NCBI GenBank assembly: GCA_037783545.1
Contig: JBBELK010000068.1
Coordinates: forward strand, 620,001 to 684,000
DNA: 64,000 bases
From: Henricia sp. BOLD:AAB3569
Lineage: Eukaryota > Echinodermata > Asteroidea > Spinulosida > Echinasteridae
Direction of reading: 5' to 3'
The translations under genes and the position numbers were made by a program. Below are positions 39,701 through 51,700 of the stretch, piece by piece. The stretch's first letter is position 1, and every line of letters begins with the position of its first letter. The notes below the pieces were generated by a model that saw only the letters and a list, made by a program, of their open reading frames with translations, had not been told where the DNA came from and searched no databases.

Positions 39701-42700
39701 GGTCAGCCTTATGCCTTTTACAACGGATGGTTTGGACAAATCAGTGCTAAGCTTTGGTGCTTTCTTTCTGTCCTCCGAAATTGGTGCTGGTATCTTCCAT
39801 GTTTTGGTTTTTGGGTCGATACTTGACTTGCCAGCAGCGACTTGAGTTACGTCAATTCCTGGTTCTTTATCCATTGGCTCCAGGCAGTATCCTGGTGTTG
39901 TGGTGACGAGCGGAACAGAAGTCGTAACTTCAGTCAGCTCTTCACCGGCAGGTGTTGTCACAGTGGTAGTTTTCACTTCCTCAGTTGTGGTGACCGCACC
40001 AGTTGTAGTTTCAGTAACAGTGGAAACCACGTTTGTTGTTTGAGTTGCTGCAAGCAGAGAAAGAAAATTTCATTTTAATAGTGGTGAAGTCGATGGCACT
40101 TGAGAACCAAACAAGTATTAACATCAATGGTAAGGGGTGAAGTTCTTAGTACTTGGCACACGAGCATGACTTACCTGGACTTGTGGCCTTTGCTGGCAAT
40201 GTTGCTTTGACCGTTGTTGTCTCCTCAGTTGTCGTACCAGATGGTGAAGTGACAACATTTATTGTGGTAACCTTCACTTTAGTGGAAACGGTTCCAGGCT
40301 GGTCTCTTACGGGTACTCCCGTGGAAAGCACTATAGCACAAACAAAATTGATCACATTCAGTGAAATCACTACAAAACATTTTAAAAATGATTTACTCAT
40401 ATGCAACTGTGGCTCGCTTCTCTCTTGTACCAAAAAAAGCATTAAAATCGACTGACCTTTGATACAGCCCAAAATTTCCACTCTCGGGTTCGTCGTGTTG
40501 GTCCCCGTAACTGCCACAACTTCCAGAAGGACGCCAGTCACATCATCCAATAAAGGAATGTTAGGCAAGAGATAGGTCTCCGGTGATTGAGGCTTCAGAG
40601 TCAAAGTCACAACCTGCAATGAACATAGAAGCTTTTTCACATTAGTACACAGCCCGACAGCAAGTGATGACTATATTTTTTAAATGATTTAGATAAATGA
40701 GCAGCAAGAATGATGAAAAGTATTCCAAACGTACCGTTTTGCCTGTTTCTTGATTTGGAATTTCAGTAAAGCCGCTGTCTTCCGGGCCCTTGTAAGACAC
40801 GATCAAGCTGACTACCACTGGCTCAACTGGCTCGACACCCCGTTCGTCGGCCACGATGGTCAGCCTTATGCCTTTTACAACGGATGGTTTGGACAAGTCA
40901 GTGCTAAGCTTTGGTGCTTTCTTTCTGTCCTCCGAAATTGGTGCTGGTATCTTCCATGTTTTGGTTTTTGGGTCGATACTTGACTTGCCAGCAGCGACTT
41001 GAGTTACGTCAATTCCTGGTTCTTTATCCAGTGGCTCCAGGCAGTATCCTGGTGTTGTGGTGACGAGCGGAACAGAAGTGGTAACTTCAGTCAGCTCTTC
41101 ACCGGCAGATGTTGTCACAGTGGTAGTTTTCACTTCCTCAGTTGTGGTGACCGCACCAGTTGTAGTTTCAGTAACAGTGGAAACCACGTTTGTTGTTTGA
41201 GTTGCTGCAAGCAGAGAAAGAGAATTTCATTTTAATAGTGGTGAAGTCGATGGCACTTGAGAACCAAACAAGTATTAACATCAATGGTAAGGGGTGAAGT
41301 TCTTAGTACTTGGCACACGAGCATGACTTACCTGGACTTGTGGCCTTTGCTGGCAATGTTGCTTTGACCGTTGTTGTCTCCTCAGTTGTCGTACCAGATG
41401 GTGAAGTGACAACATTTATTGTGGTAACCTTCACTTTAGTGGAAACGGTTCCAGGCTGGTCTCTTACGGGTACTCCCGTGGAAAGCACTATAGCACAAAC
41501 AAAATTGATCACATTCAGTGAAATCACTACAAAACATTTTTAAAATGATTTACTCATATGCAACTGTGGCTCGCTTCTCTCTTGTACCAAAAAAAGCATT
41601 AAAATCGACTGACCTTTGATACATCCCAAAATTTCCACTCTCAGGTTCGTCGTGTTGGTCCCCGTAACTGCCACAACTTCCAGAAGGACGCCAGTCACAT
41701 CATCCAATAAAGGAATGTTAGGCAAGAGATAGGTCTCCGGTGATTGAGGCTTCAGAGTCAAAGTCACAACCTGCAATGAACATAGAAGCTTTTTCACATT
41801 AGTACACAGCCCGACAGCAAGTGATGACTATATTTTCTAAAGGATTTAGATAAATGAGCAGCAAGAATGATGAAAAGTATTCCAAACGTACCGTTTTGCC
41901 TGTTTCTTGATCTGGAATTTCAGTGAAGCCGCTGTCTTCCGGGCCCTTGTAAGACACGATCAAGCTGACTACCACTGGCTCAACTGGCTCGACACCCCAT
42001 TCGTCGGCTACGATGGTCAGCCTTATGCCTTTTACAACGGATGGTTTGGACAAGTCAGTGCTAAGCTTTGGTGCTTTCTTTCTGTCCTCCGAAATTGGTG
42101 CTGGTATCTTCCATGTTTTGGTTTTTGGGTCGATACTTGACTTGCCAGCAGCGACTTGAGTTACGTCAATTCCTGGTTCTTTATCCATTGGCTCCAGGCA
42201 GTATCCTGGTGTTGTGGTGACGAGCGGAACAGAAGTCGTAACTTCAGTCAGCTCTTCACCGGCAGGTGTTGTCACAGTGGTAGTTTTCACTTCCTCAGTT
42301 GTGGTGACCGCACCAGTTGTAGTTTCAGTAACAGTGGAAACCACGTTTGTTGTTTGAGTTGCTGCAAGCAGAGAAAGAGAATTTCATTTTAATACTGGTG
42401 AAGTCGATGGCACTTGAGAACCAAACAAGTATTAACATCAATGGTAAGGGGTGAAGTTCTTAGTACTTGGCACACGAGCATGACTTACCTGGACTTGTGG
42501 CCTTTGCTGGCAATGTTGCTTTGACCGTTGTTGTCTCTTCAGTTGTCGTACCAGATGGTGAAGTGACAACATTTATTGTGGTCACCTTCACTTTAGTGGG
42601 AGTGGTTCCAGGCTGGTCTGTTACGGGTACTCCCGTGGAAAGCTCTATAGCACAAACAAAATTGATCACATTCAGTGAAATCACTACAAAACATTTAAAA

Positions 42701-45700
42701 AATGATTTACTCATATGCAACTGTGGCTCGCTTCTCTCTTGTACCAAAAAAAGCATTAAAATCGACTGACCTTTGATACAGCCCAAAATTTCCACTCTCA
42801 GGTTCGTCGTGTTGGTCCCCGTAACTGCCACAACTTCCAGAAGGACGCCAGTCACATAATCCAATAAAGGAATGTTAGGCAAGAGATAGGTCTCCGGTGA
42901 TTGAGGCTTCAGAGTCAAAGTCACAACCTGCAATGAACATAGAAGCTTTTTCACATTAGTACACAGCCCGACAGCAAGTGATGACTATATTTTTTAAATG
43001 ATTTAGATAAATGAGCAGCAAGAATGATGAAAAGTATTCCAAACGTACCGTTTTGCCTGTTTCTTGATTTGGAATTTCAGTAAAGCCGCTGTCTTCCGGG
43101 CCCTTGTAAGACACGATCAAGCTGACTACCACTGGCTCAACTGGCTCGACACCCCGTTCGTCGGCCACGATGGTCAGCCTTATGCCTTTTACAACGGATG
43201 GTTTGGACAAGTCAGTGCTAAGCTTTGGTGCTTTCTTTCTGTCCTCCGAAATTGGTGCTGGTATCTTCCATGTTTTGGTTTTTGGGTCGATACTTGACTT
43301 GCCAGCAGCGACTTGAGTTACGTCAATTCCTGGTTCTTTATCCAGTGGCTCCAGGCAGTATCCTGGTGTTGTGGTGACGAGCGGAACAGAAGTGGTAACT
43401 TCAGTCAGCTCTTCACCGGCAGATGTTGTCACAGTGGTAGTTTTCACTTCCTCAGTTGTGGTGACCGCACCAGTTGTAGTTTCAGTAACAGTGGAAACCA
43501 CGTTTGTTGTTTGAGTTGCTGCAAGCAGAGAAAGAGAATTTCATTTTAATAGTGGTGAAGTCGATGGCACTTGAGAACCAAACAAGTATTAACATCAATG
43601 GTAAGGGGTGAAGTTCTTAGTACTTGGCACACGAGCATGACTTACCTGGACTTGTGGCCTTTGCTGGCAATGTTGCTTTGACCGTTGTTGTCTCCTCAGT
43701 TGTCGTACCAGATGGTGAAGTGACAACATTTATTGTGGTAACCTTCACTTTAGTGGAAACGGTTCCAGGCTGGTCTCTTACGGGTACTCCCGTGGAAAGC
43801 ACTATAGCACAAACAAAATTGATCACATTCAGTGAAATCACTACAAAACATTTTTAAAATGATTTACTCATATGCAACTGTGGCTCGCTTCTCTCTTGTA
43901 CCAAAAAAAGCATTAAAATCGACTGACCTTTGATACAGCCCAAAATTTCCACTCTCAGGTTCGTCGTGTTGGTCCCCGTAACTGCCACAACTTCCAGAAG
44001 GACGCCAGTCACATCATCCAATAAAGGAATGTTAGGCAAGAGATAGGTCTCCGGTGATTGAGGCTTCAGAGTCAAAGTCACAACCTGCAATGAACATAGA
44101 AGCTTTTTCACATTAGTACACAGCCCGACAGCAAGTGATGACTATATTTTCTAAAGGATTTAGATAAATGAGCAGCAAGAATGATGAAAAGTATTCCAAA
44201 CGTACCGTTTTGCCTGTTTCTTGATCTGGAATTTCAGTGAAGCCGCTGTCTTCCGGGCCCTTGTAAGACACGATCAAGCTGACTACCACTGGCTCAACTG
44301 GCTCGACACCCCATTCGTCGGCTACGATGGTCAGCCTTATGCCTTTTACAACGGATGGTTTGGACAAGTCAGTGCTAAGCTTTGGTGCTTTCTTTCTGTC
44401 CTCCGAAATTGGTGCTGGTATCTTCCATGTTTTGGTTTTTGGGTCGATACTTGACTTGCCAGCAGCGACTTGAGTTACGTCAATTCCTGGTTCTTTATCC
44501 ATTGGCTCCAGGCAGTATCCTGGTGTTGTGGTGACGAGCGGAACAGAAGTCGTAACTTCAGTCAGCTCTTCACCGGCAGGTGTTGTCACAGTGGTAGTTT
44601 TCACTTCCTCAGTTGTGGTGACCGCACCAGTTGTAGTTTCAGTAACAGTGGAAACCACGTTTGTTGTTTGAGTTGCTGCAAGCAGAGAAAGAGAATTTCA
44701 TTTTAATACTGGTGAAGTCGATGGCACTTGAGAACCAAACAAGTATTAACATCAATGGTAAGGGGTGAAGTTCTTAGTACTTGGCACACGAGCATGACTT
44801 ACCTGGACTTGTGGCCTTTGCTGGCAATGTTGCTTTGACCGTTGTTGTCTCTTCAGTTGTCGTACCAGATGGTGAAGTGACAACATTTATTGTGGTCACC
44901 TTCACTTTAGTGGGAGTGGTTCCAGGCTGGTCTGTTACGGGTACTCCCGTGGAAAGCTCTATAGCACAAACAAAATTGATCACATTCAGTGAAATCACTA
45001 CAAAACATTTAAAAAATGATTTACTCATATGCAACTGTGGCTCGCTTCTCTCTTGTACCAAAAAAAGCATTAAAATCGACTGACCTTTGATACAGCCCAA
45101 AATTTCCACTCTCAGGTTCGTCGTGTTGGTCCCCGTAACTGCCCCAACTTCTAGAAGGACGCCAGTCACATAATCCAATAAAGGAATGTTAGGCAAGAGA
45201 TAGGTCTCCGGTGATTGAGGCTTCAGAGTCAAAGTCACAACCTGCAATGAACATAGAAGCTTTTTCACATTAGTACACAGCCCGACAGCAAGTGATGACT
45301 ATATTTTTTAAATGATTTAGATAAATGAGCAGCAAGAATGATGAAAAGTATTCCAAACGTACCGTTTTGCCTGTTTCTTGATTTGGAATTTCAGTAAAGC
45401 CGCTGTCTTCCGGGCCCTTGTAAGACACGATCAAGCTGACTACCACTGGCTCAACTGGCTCGACACCCCGTTCGTCGGCCACGATGGTCAGCCTTATGCC
45501 TTTTACAACGGATGGTTTGGACAAGTCAGTGCTAAGCTTTGGTGCTTTCTTTCTGTCCTCCGAAATTGGTGCTGGTATCTTCCATGTTTTGGTTTTTGGG
45601 TCGATACTTGACTTGCCAGCAGCGACTTGAGTTACGTCAATTCCTGGTTCTTTATCCAGTGGCTCCAGGCAGTATCCTGGTGTTGTGGTGACGAGCGGAA

Positions 45701-48700
45701 CAGAAGTGGTAACTTCAGTCAGCTCTTCACCGGCAGATGTTGTCACAGTGGTAGTTTTCACTTCCTCAGTTGTGGTGACCGCACCAGTTGTAGTTTCAGT
45801 AACAGTGGAAACCACGTTTGTTGTTTGAGTTGCTGCAAGCAGAGAAAGAGAATTTCATTTTAATAGTGGTGAAGTCGATGGCACTTGAGAACCAAACAAG
45901 TATTAACATCAATGGTAAGGGGTGAAGTTCTTAGTACTTGGCACACGAGCATGACTTACCTGGACTTGTGGCCTTTGCTGGCAATGTTGCTTTGACCGTT
46001 GTTGTCTCCTCAGTTGTCGTACCAGATGGTGAAGTGACAACATTTATTGTGGTAACCTTCACTTTAGTGGAAACGGTTCCAGGCTGGTCTCTTACGGGTA
46101 CTCCCGTGGAAAGCACTATAGCACAAACAAAATTGATCACATTCAGTGAAATCACTACAAAACATTTTTAAAATGATTTACTCATATGCAACTGTGGCTC
46201 GCTTCTCTCTTGTACCAAAAAAAGCATTAAAATCGACTGACCTTTGATACAGCCCAAAATTTCCACTCTCAGGTTCGTCGTGTTGGTCCCCGTAACTGCC
46301 ACAACTTCCAGAAGGACGCCAGTCACATCATCCAATAAAGGAATGTTAGGCAAGAGATAGGTCTCCGGTGATTGAGGCTTCAGAGTCAAAGTCACAACCT
46401 GCAATGAACATAGAAGCTTTTTCACATTAGTACACAGCCCGACAGCAAGTGATGACTATATTTTCTAAAGGATTTAGATAAATGAGCAGCAAGAATGATG
46501 AAAAGTATTCCAAACGTACCGTTTTGCCTGTTTCTTGATCTGGAATTTCAGTGAAGCCGCTGTCTTCCGGGCCCTTGTAAGACACGATCAAGCTGACTAC
46601 CACTGGCTCAACTGGCTCGACACCCCATTCGTCGGCTACGATGGTCAGCCTTATGCCTTTTACAACGGATGGTTTGGACAAGTCAGTGCTAAGCTTTGGT
46701 GCTTTCTTTCTGTCCTCCGAAATTGGTGCTGGTATCTTCCATGTTTTGGTTTTTGGGTCGATACTTGACTTGCCAGCAGCGACTTGAGTTACGTCAATTC
46801 CTGGTTCTTTATCCATTGGCTCCAGGCAGTATCCTGGTGTTGTGGTGACGAGCGGAACAGAAGTCGTAACTTCAGTCAGCTCTTCACCGGCAGGTGTTGT
46901 CACAGTGGTAGTTTTCACTTCCTCAGTTGTGGTGACCGCACCAGTTGTAGTTTCAGTAACAGTGGAAACCACGTTTGTTGTTTGAGTTGCTGCAAGCAGA
47001 GAAAGAGAATTTCATTTTAATACTGGTGAAGTCGATGGCACTTGAGAACCAAACAAGTATTAACATCAATGGTAAGGGGTGAAGTTCTTAGTACTTGGCA
47101 CACGAGCATGACTTACCTGGACTTGTGGCCTTTGCTGGCAATGTTGCTTTGACCGTTGTTGTCTCTTCAGTTGTCGTACCAGATGGTGAAGTGACAACAT
47201 TTATTGTGGTCACCTTCACTTTAGTGGGAGTGGTTCCAGGCTGGTCTGTTACGGGTACTCCCGTGGAAAGCTCTATAGCACAAACAAAATTGATCACATT
47301 CAGTGAAATCACTACAAAACATTTAAAAAATGATTTACTCATATGCAACTGTGGCTCGCTTCTCTCTTGTACCAAAAAAAGCATTAAAATCGACTGACCT
47401 TTGATACAGCCCAAAATTTCCACTCTCAGGTTCGTCGTGTTGGTCCCCGTAACTGCCACAACTTCCAGAAGGACGCCAGTCACATCATCCAATAAAGGAA
47501 TGTTAGGCAAGAGATAGGTCTCCGGTGATTGAGGCTTCAGAGTCAAAGTCACAACCTGCAATGAACATAGAAGCTTTTTCACATTAGTACACAGCCCGAC
47601 AGCAAGTGATGACTATATTTTCTAAATGATTTAGATAAATGAGCAGCAAGAATGATGAAAAGTATTCCAAACGTACCGTTTTGCCTGTTTCTTGATTTGG
47701 AATTTCAGTAAAGCCGCTGTCTTCCGGGCCCTTGTAAGACACGATCAAGCTGACTACCACTGGCTCAACTGGCTCGACACCCCGTTCGTCGGCCACGATG
47801 GTCAGCCTTATGCCTTTTACAACGGATGGTTTGGACAAGTCAGTGCTAAGCTTTGGTGCTTTCTTTCTGTCCTCCGAAATTGGTGCTGGTATCTTCCATG
47901 TTTTGGTTTTTGGGTCGATACTTGACTTGCCAGCAGCGACTTGAGTTACGTCAATTCCTGGTTCTTTATCCAGTGGCTCCAGGCAGTATCCTGGTGTTGT
48001 GGTGACGAGCGGAACAGAAGTGGTAACTTCAGTCAGCTCTTCACCGGCAGATGTTGTCACAGTGGTAGTTTTCACTTCCTCAGTTGTGGTGACCGCACCA
48101 GTTGTAGTTTCAGTAACAGTGGAAACCACGTTTGTTGTTTGAGTTGCTGCAAGCAGAGAAAGAGAATTTCATTTTAATAGTGGTGAAGTCGATGGCACTT
48201 GAGAACCAAACAAGTATTAACATCAATGGTAAGGGGTGAAGTTCTTAGTACTTGGCACACGAGCATGACTTACCTGGACTTGTGGCCTTTGCTGGCAATG
48301 TTGCTTTGACCGTTGTTGTCTCCTCAGTTGTCGTACCAGATGGTGAAGTGACAACATTTATTGTGGTAACCTTCACTTTAGTGGAAACGGTTCCAGGCTG
48401 GTCTCTTACGGGTACTCCCGTGGAAAGCACTATAGCACAAACAAAATTGATCACATTCAGTGAAATCACTACAAAACATTTTTAAAATGATTTACTCATA
48501 TGCAACTGTGGCTCGCTTCTCTCTTGTACCAAAAAAAGCATTAAAATCGACTGACCTTTGATACAGCCCAAAATTTCCACTCTCAGGTTCGTCGTGTTGG
48601 TCCCCGTAACTGCCACAACTTCCAGAAGGACGCCAGTCACATCATCCAATAAAGGAATGTTAGGCAAGAGATAGGTCTCCGGTGATTGAGGCTTCAGAGT

Positions 48701-51700
48701 CAAAGTCACAACCTGCAATGAACATAGAAGCTTTTTCACATTAGTACACAGCCCGACAGCAAGTGATGACTATATTTTCTAAAGGATTTAGATAAATGAG
48801 CAGCAAGAATGATGAAAAGTATTCCAAACGTACCGTTTTGCCTGTTTCTTGATCTGGAATTTCAGTGAAGCCGCTGTCTTCCGGGCCCTTGTAAGACACG
48901 ATCAAGCTGACTACCACTGGCTCAACTGGCTCGACACCCCATTCGTCGGACACGATGGTCAGCCTTATGCCTTTTACAACGGATGGTTTGGACAAGTCAG
49001 TGCTAAGCTTTGGTGCTTTCTTTCTGTCCTCCGAAATTGGTGCTGGTATCTTCCATGTTTTGGTTTTTGGGTCGATACTTGACTTGCCAGCAGCGACTTG
49101 AGTTACGTCAATTCCTGGTTCTTTATCCATTGGCTCCAGGCAGTATCCTGGTGTTGTGGTGACGAGCGGAACAGAAGTCGTAACTTCAGTCAGCTCTTCA
49201 CCGGCAGGTGTTGTCACAGTGGTAGTTTTCACTTCCTCAGTTGTGGTGACCGCACCAGTTGTAGTTTCAGTAACAGTGGAAACCACGTTTGTTGTTTGAG
49301 TTGCTGCAAGCAGAGAAAGAGAATTTCATTTTAATACTGGTGAAGTCGATGGCACTTGAGAACCAAACAAGTATTAACATCAATGGTAAGGGGTGAAGTT
49401 CTTAGTACTTGGCACACGAGCATGACTTACCTGGACTTGTGGCCTTTGCTGGCAATGTTGCTTTGACCGTTGTTGTCTCTTCAGTTGTCGTACCAGATGG
49501 TGAAGTGACAACATTTATTGTGGTAACCTTCACTTTAGTGGGAGCGGTTCCAGGCTGGTCTCTTATGGGTACTCCCGTGGAAAGCACTATAGCACAAACA
49601 AAATTGATCACATTCAGTGAAATCACTACAAAACATTTAAAAAATGATTTACTCATATGCAACTGTGGCTCGCTTCTCTCTTGTACCAAAAAAAGCATTA
49701 AAATCGACTGACCTTTGATACAGCCCAAAATTTCCACTCTCAGGTTCGTCGTGTTGGTCCCTGTAACTGCCACAACTTCCAGAAGGACGCCAGTCACATC
49801 ATCCAATAAAGGAATGTTAGGCAAGAGATAGGTCTCCGGTGATTGAGGCTTCAGAGTCAAAGTCACAACCTGCAATGAACATAGAAGCTTTTTCACATTA
49901 GTACACAGCCCGACAGCAAGTGATGACTATATTTTCTAAATGATTTAGATAAATGAGCAGCAAGAATGATGAAAAGTATTCCAAACGTACCGTTTTGCCT
50001 GTTTCTTGATTTGGAATTTCAGTAAAGCCGCTGTCTTCCGGGCCCTTGTAAGACACGATCAAGCTGACTACCACTGGCTCAACTGGCTCGACACCCCGTT
50101 CGTCGGCCACGATGGTCAGCCTTATGCCTTTTACAACGGATGGTTTGGACAAGTCAGTGCTAAGCTTTGGTGCTTTCTTTCTGTCCTCCGAAATTGGTGC
50201 TGGTATCTTCCATGTTTTGGTTTTTGGGTCGATACTTGACTTGCCAGCAGCGACTTGAGTTACGTCAATTCCTGGTTCTTTATCTAGTGGCTCCAGGCAG
50301 TATCCTGGTGTTGTGGTGACGAGCGGAACAGAAGTGGTAACTTCAGTCAGCTCTTCACCGGCAGATGTTGTCACAGTGGTAGTTTTCACTTCCTCAGTTG
50401 TGGTGACCGCACCAGTTGTAGTTTCAGTAACAGTGGAAACCACGTTTGTTGTTTGAGTTGCTGCAAGCAGAGAAAGAGAATTTCATTTTAATAGTGGTGA
50501 AGTCGATGGCACTTGAGAACCAAACAAGTATTAACATCAATGGTAAGGGGTGAAGTTCTTAGTACTTGGCACACGAGCATGACTTACCTGGACTTGTGGC
50601 CTTTGCTGGCAATGTTGCTTTGACCGTTGTTGTCTCCTCAGTTGTCGTACCAGATGGTGAAGTGACAACATTTATTGTGGTAACCTTCACTTTAGTGGGA
50701 ACGGTTCCAGGCTGGTCTCTTACGGGTACTCCCGTGAAAAGCACTATAGCACAAACAAAATTGATCACATTCAGTGAAATCACTACAAAACATTTTAAAA
50801 ATGATTTACTCATATGCAACTGTGGCTCGCTTCTCTCTTGTACCAAAAAAAGCATTAAAATCGACTGACCTTTGATACAGCCCAAAATTTCTACTCTCAG
50901 GTTCGTCGTGTTGGTCCCCGTAACTGCCACAACTTCCAGAAGGACGCCAGTCACATCATCCAATAAAGGAATGTTAGGCAAGAGATAGGTCTCTGGTGAT
51001 TGAGGCTTCAGAGTCAAAGTCACAACCTGCAATGAACATAGAAGCTTTTTCACATTAGTACACAGCCCGACAGCAAGTGATGACTATATTTTCTAAAGGA
51101 TTTAGATAAATGAGCAGCAAGAATGATGAAGAGTATTCCAAACGTACCGTTTTGCCTGTTTCTTGATCTGGAATTTCAGTGAAGCCGCTGTCTTCCGGGC
51201 CCTTGTAAGACACGATAAAGCTGACTACCACTGGCGCAACTGGCTCGACACCCCGTTCGTCGGCCACGAAGGTCAGCCTTATGCCTTTTACAACTGATGG
51301 TTTGGACAAGTCAGTGCTAAGCTTTGGTGCTTTCTTTCTGTCCTTCGAAATTGGTGCTGGTATCTTCCATGTTTTGGTTTTTGGGTCGATACTTGACTTG
51401 CCAGCAGAGACTTGAGTTACGTCAATTCCTGGTTCTTTATCCATTGGCTCCAGGCAGTATCCTGGTGTTGTGGTGACGAGCGGAACAGAAGTCGTAACTT
51501 CAGTCAGCTCTTCACCGGCAGGTGTAGTCACAGTGGTAGTTTTCACTTCCTCAGTTGTGGTGACCGCACCAGTTGTAGTTTCAGTAACAGTGGAAACCAC
51601 GTTTGTTGTTTGAGTTGCTGCAAGCAGAGAAAGAGAATTTCATTTTAATACTGGTGAAGTCGATGGCACTTGAGAACCAAACAAGTATTAACATCAATGG

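Larger units (their letters stand above)
37861..44675. repeat. Higher-order block, copy 2 (units 33-38)
   Basis: Matches units 18-23 unit for unit. It lacks the 9-nt deletion of unit 20, so that deletion probably arose after the block was duplicated. Confidence 0.75.
40175..50460. repeat. Two-unit (about 2314 bp) alternation, units 35-43
   Basis: Exon A alternates strictly between R with the SLN set (35, 37, 39, 41, 43) and W (36, 38, 40, 42). Even units all carry VS linkers and the TAA-containing B-C intron; units 37, 39 and 41 carry type E. Confidence 0.75.
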
